In this document: in pieces, positions 23,101-35,462 of the stretch
Position numbering within the stretch: position 1 is the stretch's first letter
Layout: each line of letters opens with the position of its first letter
NCBI GenBank assembly: GCA_033239525.1
Contig: BSYO01000009.1
Location: 13,351,299 to 13,415,298, forward strand
Direction: 5' to 3'
DNA length: 64,000 nt
Source: Nepenthes gracilis
Lineage: Eukaryota > Streptophyta > Magnoliopsida > Caryophyllales > Nepenthaceae
Made by a program: the position numbers and the translations under genes
Notes under the pieces: generated by a model
Seen by the model: the letters and a program-made list of their open reading frames with translations, nothing else
Database searches by the model: none
What the model was told of the DNA's origin: nothing

Positions 23101-25645
23101 TACAAATAGCTATATTTGTTAATTTGTATTTAATATGTAACATTATCCACTTGCTGTATGTAGTCTTTCTGTTATTTTTTGATAATATTTAATTAGTATA
23201 AATCCTTCTTGTATACAGTTTTGTTATGCTCCTCTATCTAATAAGATTATTAGTTTTAAATGATATTTATTATTTATTATTAGTGTTATCTGAAAATACC
23301 ATTTTTAAAAATTTATTTTGGTAATTAACTGTAAATATTATTCATCTGTTTGTTCTATTATAGGTTGGAACGTAGACTGTTGATTTGGTTGGTTGGTTAT
23401 GTCTATTTCTGAATTAGGTTGTTTTGTTTCTAATAATGTTATTCTAGTACCCAATTGTAATTCGTTAAATTGTAAATTTAGTAATTGAATTTTTAAATTC
23501 TTTACTTTATCTTTTAATTGTTTAATTTCTTTTTATAAATCACCTGTGGTTACTTATTAAACTAAAGATGATGATGGATATTTTTCGAATATCTTTGTTA
23601 AGCTAAATGGCTCACGAGGGATATATGTTTGTTTTTGTGTTATTAAATCTTTGAATTTTAGATATTGTCATTTAACATCAGGATCATCAATTTTGTCTAT
23701 GATATTAAATAAGAATTCCTTCTCATCTTTACAGCTTAATATATTAATTTGTAATTTACAATTATATAAATGGTGTAAGTCATTAATATTTTCTTCTCCT
23801 TCTGGCTCAGAGGATGTGAAAGGAGACGAAGATAAACTGGATTCATTTTCTTGAAGTTCATATAATTCATTTTCTTCTTGGCTAGATTCTTCTATAGATT
23901 CCATGTCACTAATTAAAAAAGCTGTTAAATTAGTACATAATTGTTTATCATTTTTAAATATTTCATATATTTTCATTTTTAATCGATATTGATTAGACTT
24001 ATGTCCTAATCACTTATATTTTTAACATATTATTTTTAATTGTTAAGGTTGATATGGGGGTTTTACTTCCTTTGGTTTTCTAGATCTAGGTTTTGAAAGG
24101 GATTTTATTTTGTTGGATTGATAATATGTATTATGTTGTTTATATGGCTTTTTAGAGTATTTGATGCTTTTAAATATTTGTTGTGAAGATACTCTTATTT
24201 TCTAATTGGTGACAAAATGCTTCTAATTGTGCTTTGAATAGTCTATGATCTTTATAAAATTTAGATTGTTTTTTATGTTCTTAACATAATTATAAACCTT
24301 CTTTTTTAATAAAAATAAATAATTGACCATATATCATATTAACCCATTGGATAGCTGCACCCCCTAAGCTCAGAGAGTTTAGTAAGAATTTGTTGAGCAA
24401 AAAGGGTCGAAAAATTGACAACAAATCATTCTTTCTAAAATAATTCATTGCAATTCCAGCGACGAAAAATATGAGTCATAAATAAGTCTTTGTACTAGCA
24501 AAAATCTTATAAGGTAGGACATCTTAGATTAGATAAAAATATTTTAAAACCTGCTATTTCATCTTCTACATTGCCAAAAAAAGCTTGACCAATGGTAACG
24601 ATAAGAATGTCAAGACTATTTTGATGTTGAATAATTTGAATAGTCCCATCAGCTGCTTCCGGTTCAACTTATTCAACATGATTAAGAATATATTGTCTTT
24701 CTATAGGTGTTAATACATTTTCCCATTAGAATTTTAGAGTTCTAGTGAAACCAATAACAATAAGTTTAGTGGCAAAGTATTCCATTATTTGTGTATTATA
24801 AGTTTGATATGCAGTAGACATGATGCACATGTCATGTAACAAATAAGTAATTTCATATTCAGATTTTTCTTCTATATTCCGTTCATAAATGGCAGAAGTA
24901 TTATATATTTTGTAAGAAAAATGATTTCTTTTTTCAAATTGAATATCAGGTGGTATGAATTGTGAACAATAATTTTTTGTTGTTGGGTATTTAAGTATGT
25001 GTCTTCTGATCTTATTGATCTAGTCTATATCATCAAATTTTTGAGTTATATCTTGTGGTTGATCTATGGTTTGTACTGTTTTTATAATATTTGTAGTATT
25101 TGAAGAGGAAGGTTAAGACATTTGATCTTTGCGTTAATTTTTCTAAAAGAGTTTTAGTACGGGTTGGAGGGACTTGTAATTTCCCGATGGTAGGTGATGG
25201 TGAACTTTGTAGTGGTGTTATACTATATGAAAATTGATAAGTTCCTACTTTATTTTGAAGTATATGTTCTACACGATTTACTTGTTTTGCTACTATATGT
25301 AATATTTGAGATTGAGAATTATTCTATTCATATATTTTTTTAATATCTCCTAAGTTGACATTACTATCATTATCACGATCAGCACCCTCTTTAAAAAGCG
25401 CTGCATTTAGAGTTGTATTATCTATCATAATTTTTAGCTCTGTTAATGGTGGATGGATAGCTGTAATTTGTTAGCTACCAATAGTTGACCAGGTTGATGT
25501 AATTCTTTCATTTACATTACTGCATAATCATTCTGTATACACATAGTAAACATTGGTAAACCTGTTTAACCGTTGGTCAGTCCATCTCTAAATTTTGCTT
25601 TTGGGTAGTCCCAAGGGTGTTTCTGATCAAAATAACCTGCTATCA
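20151..25645 (-). pseudogene. endogenous pararetrovirus (Caulimoviridae), defective
   Basis: Minus-strand viral coding sequence in polyprotein order. An N-terminal region (25645-24330) begins MIAGYFDQKHPWDYPK. A CCHC knuckle follows at about 24026-23985, in which two Cys positions are lost and stops intrude. An acidic stretch is open at 23976-23668. The protease box at 23245-23228 reads LLDRGA, so the residue after the catalytic Asp is altered. The RT spans about 22720-21900; its catalytic box at 22189-22178 reads YIDN, with the second Asp lost. RNase H end sequence is open at 21597-21373, and a downstream coding block follows (21260-20300; open at 21260-21012). Many stops and frameshifts occur throughout, so it cannot make virus. 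No movement-protein segment was recognised. Family placement is firm; genus is not assigned. Confidence 0.85.
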
Positions 25646-25650
25646 TTTTA

Positions 25651-27196
25651 AGAGAATTTTAACTATAAATCTCAACCATTTATAACCAATTTAAAATCTG
25701 CTCGGGCCAAACAAGCTTTTTTTTTAAAAAAAAAAAAAGAGGTGAATGATTTAGAACAAACACGCGCGCATATAAAAGATAGTAAATGAGTGAAAGGTTT
25801 CAAATTTCTCTAATTCATATTCAAAGCTCTAGCTCTAATAAACTTGCAAGTACAAAGGGCTGCGAGCTCTTTGGGATAAACAATTTTTTTAGGTAAATAA
25901 ATTAAAATCTGTATAAACGGAGTACCAGGAAACTTGTTTGGACAGTCAGAAACAGAAGGCAAATATATTACACATCATTTCTCGATTTGAATAATTTATT
26001 GTCATCTTTTTTACTCTAAAAACCAAATGAACTATTTTGGGTTTATATTACGCAACATGATCGAAATAGGCCACTTTGGATTGCCCGCAAAATAATTTGA
26101 TTTGACACACAGTTGTTCGTTAATCAAGGTCCACAATGTCCTGGAGGAAGCTGCTCTCTGCTCCTCCAGCCTTAACTAAAACCAGCCACCACAGGATAAG
26201 TGGGAAATCATACAAATTATCTGCAAGAACGCATAAACCCTTTGGATCTTAGCAATCCAAGAGACTATTAAATGTCTTACGCCTTTTCCATAATAAAAGC
26301 TGCACAGCTGAGCAGGCAATACAAGAAGCAACTCCTACAAAGTAATCAATATGGAGTGAACCTAACTTCTACAAGTGATGCCAATAATAAATCTACTCAT
26401 GCAATTGCATGTTCAAAATTTACAGGAAAAGATGTGATACCATGAAATGCACAGACGGACATCGAATAAAATTCGGACAGCTTTAATGAATGGTATATGA
26501 CCCCATTAAGTTTTGGGGCCTCATATTACGTTTTCTAAGTGTTCATAAGTTGATGAAATCTTAATTGTAGCATCATAACACTATGGTATCGTACTTTTGC
26601 CCCTTTAATAGACATTATAGTCTTCTCGAAATCTGCTAAGCTACACTATATGAATTCAGGTATACATGTTATTGGTCCACAATGTCCGTGAGTCAGACTC
26701 ATTTTTCAAAATTTTGGAATCTTCGTCTGCACCTGTTTGAAAAGTCCAGGCATTAGACTAAATGCCAACATGTCAGAACTTGACATATTGGCAATGGGAG
26801 CTCTTGAGTGGAAATGAAGAGATAAACTCACTATGCATTCGCCCTGTAAGATTGAAATCACACATACAAGCCTTGCACAAGTCCAAGTCCAAGGAACCTA
26901 GGGGGCATGGTTTGAAAGCCACAAGAGGATAGATGAAAAGAAGACTATCAAGCAGTAAGAATTAAGGAAGTGTGTGCAGTGATTGAGTACAATATCAGGG
27001 TACACCTGGATGAATCAACAAGCAGCAGTAATTCAGTAAACTTACAGAGGAATTTGTGCAGAGTTAATCTTTGTTTGGAAGAATGAAGCCATGAGTGCAG
27101 CAAATAGTCCATGATAAAGCCCTGCCTAATCTCAAGACCCTTCTGCACAGGATACTTTCCAATCCAAACATCAAACTTCTACTGATACAGCAAGGC
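25651..27196. other. 3' flank and 3' UTR side of the host gene
   Basis: No supported gene. The part next to 27196 is downstream of the host gene's stop codon and probably holds its 3' untranslated region; short frames here (for example 26948-27148) are incidental. The 25720-25740 poly-A/T run and the TAAA-rich sequence lie at the edge of the viral relic. I cannot fix the polyadenylation site. Confidence 0.45.
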
Positions 27197-30100
27197 TTAA
27201 TGCGACTTGCACTTCAGTTTCTCACTTTCAAGTTCTTGCTCTAGGGATTCTAGTCGTCTGAACAGATCTATATTCTCCTGGTGATAATGCACCTTGTAAG
27301 CAAAACTAGTCCAGGGGACAGGGTAATTACTTCTTGCTTTTGAGATTGAGTTAGCCAAATAGAATCTTCTACTCTGATAAATATTAGGACTGCATCATAT
27401 AAAATGATGGAACTTATTCAATATTTAGGGAGTAACTATAATATTTTTTGGGGGGACTAGTACAAAAACAACTAGGGTTAACTACACTATAGCTTTAATC
27501 AAGCTGATCTATTGCTATATGGTGCAAAAAAGTGAGTCACAAAATCATGAGGGGCAGCATAGAACAAGTTAAAGGGGAAAGAATGATGAAAAGGGGAACG
27601 AAATGAACACTACTTGGTCCTAAACTACCTTCTGCAGCATTTCCAGTTTACTGTTAATGCTGTGAGTGATCTCTGCTTTCTTCTCAAGGGACTTCTTAAT
27701 CTGTAAAAGAGGAAACAATCATTCAATACCTACAGTAAACTGTATAAATATTTCACCACCATTGTGCTAAATTATTGAGGGAGAGTGCAACAAAGAAAAG
27801 GGGGAAGTCGTATAAGTCTGTGTGTATACCAGAACAAAATGAGTTAAATCTTTATCCTCTACAATGGTGAAAGAAAGTTCATTTGGTTGGTGTCAATAAG
27901 AATGTAGGAAAAGATATCCAAGTTCCTATGAAAATCGCAGACATACATTAGACCTTGATGATAATTGAGAATCCATCCTTTTAAAAAATTTAAAATCCTT
28001 CCTAAAACAATGACTTTCCATTCTGGATCAACTTACTAGGATCTCTCTTCTAAATGTGTGTCATGCCTTTCAATGCTCTTGAAGTAAAAATCCTTGACTA
28101 TGCTATGATCAAAAGAATAAACTATCTTCCTACTGCCAGCTGTCTTCCATTAATGATCATCCACAAGAGGATACAATAAAATCAAATGAACCAGAAGCTG
28201 AGCTGAGTGCAGTCAAAAAGGACGTGTAAGTAGCTTGCTTGCCAATGCTAGCTAATTTTCAAGGATTAGGGTTGAGTTATGAAGGAAAGAAGGGAATTTA
28301 GGGAGTAGAATGAAGAGGGCGATGAGATTAGGCAGAACTTTCAGAAAATCGAGAGTAATGATGAATGACTTCACTTATTAAATTCATATTGCTTTCAATA
28401 CTGGACTACCTTATTTATTGGCCACCACATCTCAAGATATTATGTCATAACCTCAAGAAGTTGTCAGCAAAAAACTCAACTACTCTAACAGCCTTATAAC
28501 AATGATAAGGAAATATTTGCCTTGTTACCATGCTTACCCAAAAAAAAAAAAAAATAAAAAACAATGATAACAGAATCCTACCACAGCATAACAGCAGCTC
28601 ATATTCTTTCTTAATCAGCTAGGCCATGCATAATCTCCACATAATGCTGATTGAATAACTTACAGTGCTGAGTGCTGAAAAAGCTATGTCATGTAATGCT
28701 TGTGTTGCAAATTACACAGAATCTTGCCATTAGTGGCAATTGCATACTTCCCGTTAAGTGCAGTGTAGTAGCAAGTGCAGTAACCTTGATCACTTCATGA
28801 CAATACTCCACGGCTGAGAAAATTCTTGTCCTCAAGAATGGAGTGAAATAAATTGTGATGCTTCATCTACCAGAACAATTTCTTCAGGATCAAAATACTG
28901 GTGAACACTTTCAGCATTATTAGCATTCAATTGAAATTCTCTAAACTGATGACTGGGGCTGAATTTTTTTACCATTAGTGACATAGACCAATAGCTATTT
29001 TTGGTCAAGGTTAGGTATTTCAGGTGGAGGGAAGCTAGTTGATAGTGAAGCTCTGGATGTTTGGTTAGAAAAACTTGCTGGTTCTCAGAAGGAATGGAAG
29101 TGACTTGGTGAGTCTAACAAGGAATCATATAGGTGATTATATGGAGAGTTGTTTCTTTTAGCCAATGCTTGTAAAAGAGTGTTCTTGCAATCACAAGGAG
29201 GGTTGGTTTGAGAAGTTTTACCACGATTCTTTGTTCTTCTTTCAATTCACTTAAGAAAACAGAAATGAAGTAAGGTTGAGACAAGCTAGGATTAAGGCTC
29301 AACATCATTGCCTTGGGATTCTCAAACATTTCTTGATAGTCTTGGACATCATTTTCCTGTTGGATTTTGTTCAACTCCGCCACAACATCAATAAAGTCTA
29401 TTTCCAAATCTGTCACATATATCACAGTTGAACACCTCCGTATGGCATTGTTTTTAAACCATATGTCAGCCTTTCCTTCCAAGAACATACATACTAACTC
29501 CATTTCTGCATTTCAGGCTTCTCATGGATTTGGAAGTACTTGGAACAGTTTCTTATCCACTGTCTTTGGTAATTTCCATTAACGTGGGAATGATATTGGG
29601 AAAAGGCCTTGCATTTCGAATGAATTCTTTCCATTGCTAGTAATTTGCTCAGCAGAATTAACAGGTAGAAGCATATAATTTTGTCCCTCAGAATCTGGAA
29701 CCTTGAACTGGGCAATATACTTCCATCCTTTAAAGTAAATATTCCATTTGTGTCTTCCTTTACAGCTGAACTTGGGATCTTGCACCTTCTGTCTTATCAT
29801 TCCTATGATTTCAGCATTGAAAACTTGAGAACTTTATATCAAGTTTTTGTTCCCTTGTTTCCTTCTGATACTTGAAGGAGGTCATTGCATTGGTTTGTTA
29901 AGTGGAGAATTGATGTTGCATTTCCACTTGAAGCTGTTGTTTCATGCTTTCTTGTGTAATTTGCTGGCACTTTTGGATTTGCTCCTCTAAGTTCTTCCTG
30001 TGGATAGACACAATGGACAGATTTGGTTTGTGTGATACATTTATTTTGGAAGTTGTGTGAGATTGGAACCTCTATGATACCAACTGTAAAGAGATCTTGC

Positions 30101-31142
30101 TTGCTAGCTAATTCACAAGAGCTAGGGTTGAGTTACAAAGAGAAGAAGAAAATTTTAGTAGGAGAATGAAGACTGGGATGAGCTTAGCCACAATTTCCAG
30201 AAGAGGAGAGAACTTCAGAGCAAGGAAAAATGGCTTCATTTATTACATTCACATGGCTGTCAGTATTGGACTAGCCATATTTATAGGCAAACTTCAGGAG
30301 GTACAATAACCTGTCAACAACAAACTTAACTACTCTAACAGCATTATAACAATGAGAATTTCCTACCAGAACCCTACATTCCTTACAACAGTATAACAGT
30401 AGCTTAAATTATTTATTGATCAGCTAGGTTGACATGGTTAAAATACTGATTGGGTTACTTATAGTGCTGCCTAAAATCCAAGACATATAATGCTAAAGTT
30501 TCATATTGCAAAAAGTTTGACATTAGCTGAAATTGCATACTTCCTGTGCAGTGCAATGCAGTAGCAAGTGATCAACATTGGTTCTGTTTTCCAAAAATAA
30601 AAACAAGTCGGTGACATTACTGCATTTCGGTTCCCCTTCCCTGGCATGTCAAATGGGCTAGGGGTGCTTAAAACTGGTCCCCAGTTCCAACTGGTATTAG
30701 GGATATCAAATTCAAGCAAAGCAATTGAAAACCCAAATGGTGGTTCATAATTAAGGGAGGCCTAATGGATGGCCAGCCATTTGCCTAGGACAATGAGCAG
30801 CAATTGTCTCTTCACAAATTCCCAATTGTAACAAAGCAAAAAAGTCTCTCTGGTCATAAGGTATTAGAGCCACGTAACTTGTCAACATTGTGGGTAGTCA
30901 GTATAATATTTGTGTGAGTACCTGAACCATACAAGCTCATGATGAGAATGAGAAGATGGGGATGGTGATTTTATAATGTGTGGTTGGACTTGTTGGCTAC
31001 AGCTGTTATTCATCATCATCGTTTGCATTTGTCACTTTGCCTCTTTAGGAATTTTGTGAATGGCAATTTCCGGCAATTTCCGTGACGAGGTTTAGCAGTC
31101 TAGATCTTATATTTTCACAAGGTAAGGAAAGTCCGTAGCCAT

Positions 31143-31175
<33 letters not shown>

Positions 31176-34100
31176 TGTAGGACTAATGGAGTTTGAATGT
31201 GTGTAACGACCCATTCAAGGATCCACAGGTATTGGGGCATGAGGGGTGCTCATGCTCCAATAGGATTGGTTCGGCGTCTAAAGAGTGCTTGTTCCTCACT
31301 TGTGCATGCCTAACAGCATGCCCCGTGCCTAAGGCACACTCGTGTATAGTTGATAGTATATGCTAAGTTGTAGTTCGCTTGTTGCACTCTCATGCATACC
31401 TAACAACATGTCCTACAGCTAAGGCATGCTCATGCGTAAGTGGTAGAATACTCCACACTTGTGGAGTGCTCGTGCGTCCACTATTACAAGAGATGGCGCC
31501 TAATATGCACCTAACTAATGCTTGTTCGCCAATCACTCTTGTCAAATTTTCTGACATGTTTTTAATTCTAATTCTAGTTCTCTCTCTCTCTCTAACTCTC
31601 CCTATATATATACTTATATAGAATGTATGGATTATAGAAACCGTGCCATGCAAGGACCACAATCATTTGAGAGAGATAGTTCTCTCATTTCCTTGAGAAG
31701 ATCAAGTACTCAAATCAAGGGAAGAATCTACATCCTTGGAGTTGGATGATTTGGTGGTTGTTTATCATTGCTGTTGCTTGATTCACATGAAGTAGATGTC
31801 CGAGAGTCTTAGATCCATTGGCAGATAGTAGATATGAAAAGTTGCTTTAGAGAAGTTGCAAGTTTCGGGGCTAGTCGGAATGCGTCTTACGTCTAAACCA
31901 TCAGTCTATAAATTGAATATCTCATAGTGAATTTACTGTTAAGCATGGCTGCAGATGCTCAGAGGTTTTTGTCATTTTGGTTTTCCCTCCATCATTAAAA
32001 ACCGGTTCTTAATTTATTTTATGCTTTCTTATTTCTCATAGATGATGTATGTGCGAATGTGACTGTGCTCATCTTGTTAGCAAAATATTTATATGTTATT
32101 GATTGGCATGATAATTTTCAATTTCACAATAATCAACTATTCACCCCCTCTAGGTGATGAAAGGTTTAAACATAGAAATTTCAGCCTCATTCTCCACCAG
32201 CCTTCATTTTAAGCATTCTCCTCTTTCTTTTTCCAACTTTTTCAGAAGGATGATTAATCTGTCACCAGTGGCAAAAAATCACTTAACATAAGTATGGATA
32301 ACTATATGAATTCTTCCAAGGAACTCAACAGAGAATAATGTGAAACTTAATATAGGATACAATGGATGCACTGAAAAACTATGATAAAATGAAAAAAAAA
32401 ATACAAAAGAAATTAAGGTTTTTAGGTCATTAAGCCAGTTTACAAGATTCAAAGCAACATAATTTTCTAAAGAATTGGAACATTGAACTAGTTGCATTGC
32501 AACAAAAACTACAAAAGGAATGCTATACTGACCTGGTTACAAGACCTAACCTGGTAGGGTATATGAATATATATATATTTTTTTCGTTCTTTTTTTTGTT
32601 GGGGGGGGGGGGGTGGGAGGCAGGATGTGATGAGGGTAGATTAGCTTCTACAAGTATCTTATAAGATACCCAATCTTGGAGGATACTCAAAAATCAAGAC
32701 TTACTAAGAACAAGAAAATAGCAGAGGCCTTGAAGTGCCGCACAGGCATAATAGTCACACAAATATTTCCATATTATTAAAGACTTATTCTTGTGTTTCA
32801 AACTTCCAAGTAAATGGCACAGAAAATGTTAATCACTGTCATTTCAAAAACTTGACAGCACTGACATAGTGGTTAATCTTGAGTTTGAAGACTTGAATAA
32901 CTACCTCTGCTTTTCCATTTTGTTCCCTTCTTACATCACCTAATTCATAGAAACTCTTAGGCCGATTAGAAGTTTTAAATAAATCTTCCTATACCCAAGT
33001 TTTCAAAGAGGTGATGTAAAATTGCGAGTCACCTGTACTTTTGCCTAAAGAAAATTTCTTAATCTCCTCTTCGAAAAGAGGAATTTATAAGTAATCCATA
33101 CGTGATGGAAAAAGCTTAGTTTGGTTTGGTACCCTCTTTCAGATCCTTGGAAAGCTATTCAGAGATGCTTGATATTATGACTTCATCCTGTTGCACTCTG
33201 GAGGCTCATTTCAGCTTCTTGACAAGTCAAAACCAGGGACTTTTCTTTTATAGCAAAACGTTGCTGAAGAAAATAGACTAAAAGATACTTGAAGCAAGTG
33301 CTCTAGTCAATCTTATTTGATTGACGCATAAGTTGTCTATTGTGCACTTGTACAACTAAAAATAAGTGATCTTCCTTGATCCTATTGTCCGTTGGTTCAA
33401 ACTATCAGTACCTCAATTTATGAAATTGCCGATTTTGATAAGGTATATTCAATTCCACAGAAATTGACAGTGGGACACTCTTGAGTTGCACTGAAATTGT
33501 ACCAAATAGTTAGTAAAGAAGAGATACCTGATTCAATTCCTGCACACATTTAGCAGTCATTTCTTTTTCTTCGTCATATTTGAATCTCCACTCCGCAGAT
33601 TCATCCATTGCTTCTTTATTAGCAAGATCAAACTGTTGCCTAAAGTGGAATGAGTGAATAATGATTAGAAATTAGGAGCATTACCTACCAATGCCCTTTG
33701 TCTAAGAGAAACTACTGATGTGAATCCATTATTTAATATTCAATTGTATACTTACAACTCAACTCAATCTACAGGAATTATGGGATGGGATAATTTTAAC
33801 ACTGAATCGTGTGATTCAAGGAAAAAGTTTAGAAATACAAATCGTCTGTAACTAAAACAGTTGAACCCACACTACCTCCAAGCTAATAGCAAAGGAAACG
33901 GGTACCCCAAAATGCCGTTAAGAGTTAAATTCAAGAAATGCAGCAAAAATAGCTCCAAGATGACAGCAATAAAAATTCAAAAAGAAAGCATCATTCAGAA
34001 TAATCCGTCATGAAAGGCTATTCCACAAGAACAAAACAAGGACGTGCTGAGAAGAAAAATGCAACCCTCCCCCATCCCAAAATAACACAACACACGCAAA

Positions 34101-34536
34101 AAAATAGGTTTCAGTGCAACTGATCATGCTATAAATCATACATTGTTTGCTGAAACCTAACACAACTTTTTTAGAAATGAAACTACGGTTCCTCAAATCT
34201 GTGGTGGTAAAATCCTGTCTAGTGCCTACAAATCTAAACAATGAAAAATCTCAAGAAGCACATCTAAGAGAAATCCGTAGAGTCTCAATAGTCAACTGCC
34301 TCACATTTATTTCATTTGCAAGCAGAGTTGTGCGTATCAAGGTCCGATATGGACTAATACTAACAGCAAGAGTTTTTAACAACATGAATTGATTGCATGG
34401 TTAAGCTGACCGATATAGATCCCCTCAAAAAATTCAAGTGCCATGATACCAGAACAAACGCAGATACCAGTTCAATAAAAAAGATGATAGATAATCATCT
34501 AACTAATGGACTTGTAAAATAAAAACAACAACTATG

Positions 34537-34579
<43 letters not shown>

Positions 34580-34730
34580 GTTGAAGTTGCAGAGACCTTA
34601 ATAATTCGGTATCATCAGAGGAAATCCGAGAATCAATGACCCAGAGCCGGAAGTAGACAGCAATACCCAAAGCCATAAACAAAATCAAGGCTACTAAGAG
34701 AGGCCGTCCTACTCTCCCTGTCCTTCCCAT
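27197..34730 (-). CDS. small single-pass membrane coiled-coil protein, four exons
   Basis: Exons on the minus strand: 34730-34597, 33639-33528, 27700-27629, 27277-27197 (TAA at 27199-27197). Junctions are AAG|GTCTCT, TTTTAG|G, CAG|GTATCT, TTTACAG|A, AAG|GTAGTT and CACCAG|G, and every one keeps the frame. The product is about 132 residues. It has a basic start (MGRTGRVGRP), one hydrophobic segment at about residues 11-27 (LLVALILFMALGIAVYF), and then a charged heptad-rich helix to the end, with blocks EAMDESAEWRFKYDEEKE and LESLEQELESEKLKC. This suggests an anchored protein with a coiled-coil tail, probably cytosolic. An upstream in-frame ATG at 34757 would add nine residues. A second in-frame acceptor at 27292 would add five. 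The gene is probably intact. I recognise the general type (plant proteins of unknown function) but cannot name it. Confidence 0.82.
28225..30577 (-). mobile_element. gag-only gypsy element in intron 2
   Basis: Two related LTRs, 28225-28784 (3') and 30085-30577 (5'), each starting TGTAA on the plus strand and sharing the AGGGTTGAGTTA block, a GAATGAAGA block, a TATTTAT TATA region and the TAGCAAGTG end. Inside the right LTR the complement of 30067-30084 reads GTTGGTATCATAGAGG, a tRNA-Met primer site. Only gag-like sequence lies between the LTRs; there is no RT or integrase, so it must have depended on another element. I could not find a matching target duplication. It is antisense to nothing: it lies in the same orientation as the host gene. 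Confidence 0.75.
29100..30030 (-). pseudogene. Ty3/gypsy-type gag remnant
   Basis: Minus-strand frames recall gypsy gag. A glutamine-rich start is visible at about 29990-29900. A middle block with WKYIAQFKVPDSEGQ lies near 29720. A C-terminal block has LEGKADIWFKNN followed by an ENPKAMMLSLNPSLSQPYF stretch and LSELKEEQRIVVK. Frame changes near 29500-29580 and an in-frame stop in the N-terminal part show decay. No zinc knuckle or protease motif was seen downstream. Confidence 0.7.
31143..31170 (+). repeat. (CATA)n microsatellite
   Basis: About seven CATA units in intron 2, just upstream of a possible LTR remnant. Confidence 0.85.
31202..32160 (+). mobile_element. possible LTR remnant in intron 2
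   Basis: Starts TGTAACGACCC, contains repeated GCATGCCTAA-type blocks (31300-31450), a CT-run and a TATATATA box (31580-31620), and ends near CTATTCACCCCCTCT (about 32142), a string often met at the end of plant copia LTRs. No second LTR, primer site or coding sequence was seen. Confidence 0.4.
32161..34596. other. remaining intron sequence of the host gene
   Basis: Apart from exon 2 (33528-33639) this is intronic: the 5' part of intron 2 and the 957-base intron 1. It has a G-run at 32602-32613 and no other gene that I can support. A GA/CT microsatellite at 34541-34578 lies just inside intron 1, 20 to 60 bases after the exon 1 donor. Confidence 0.6.
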
Positions 34731-34908
34731 TCTCTCCCGTCCACTTTCTCTCTCCATTCACAGTTGAGGAGATGGTTGCAGTCGCTGATCTTTTGGGCTT
34801 TCATTTCTTCGGGCTTGGGACGGGCTTACCCGCCCACGACATATGGCTGTTTGCGTTGTCGGTTTTGACTCAGTAGACAAAAGTGGATAAAAAGTTATTC
34901 ATTTCCCT

Positions 34909-34917
34909 AAATTTATA
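34909..34917 (-). promoter_or_regulatory. candidate TATA box of the host gene
   Basis: The minus strand reads TATAAATTT about 150 bases before the first in-frame ATG (34757), a normal distance for a plant TATA box with a short 5' leader. Only about 110 bases further out begins the nested transposon stack (35030), so distal promoter elements may have been displaced to beyond 53565. Confidence 0.4.
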
Positions 34918-35462
34918 CTTATTTATGTTCTAGTTTTATTATATTTTAAATAATTTATCTAAACTATTAGCATTAATCTCGAGATATATTAAAATTTTAA
35001 ATTATAAAAATATAATTAAAAGTAATTCTTAATGCATTCTAGATCAAGGTTGTTGACGAATTAGGACGTCATTTAATCTTCAGGTCGAAGTAAAGCGGGT
35101 CCGATATTTATATTTTATAATCTGAATTCTGCATACCACAACTCAAAAATAAGAGGGTAAATAATTGACGATATTCGCTCTCAAATTTATCTTCAAACAT
35201 TAAAGTTATTAATCTTTCTCACAAAATGAAAAATGCAAAAATAAAAAAATATAAGTGATGATACAAAAAAGTAAGCTTTTGAGTTTGATTCGGAGGATGC
35301 TGTGATGACCCAAATTTTGAAATACGATAATTAATGTGTAATTGAATTAATAATGATTACGGATTAGATTTAGAATATGAAAAACTGAGTTTGAAAGTAG
35401 AAAGAGTAAATTGGGCCATGTAAGGTATCGGTTTCCAAGATATGGTTGATATGGGTGGTGAG

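Noticed and set aside
31379..31662. Short frames of 80-90 codons in intron 2
   Set aside because: They cover repeated GCATGCCTAA blocks and a CT/TATA-rich tract of a possible LTR remnant, with no domain.
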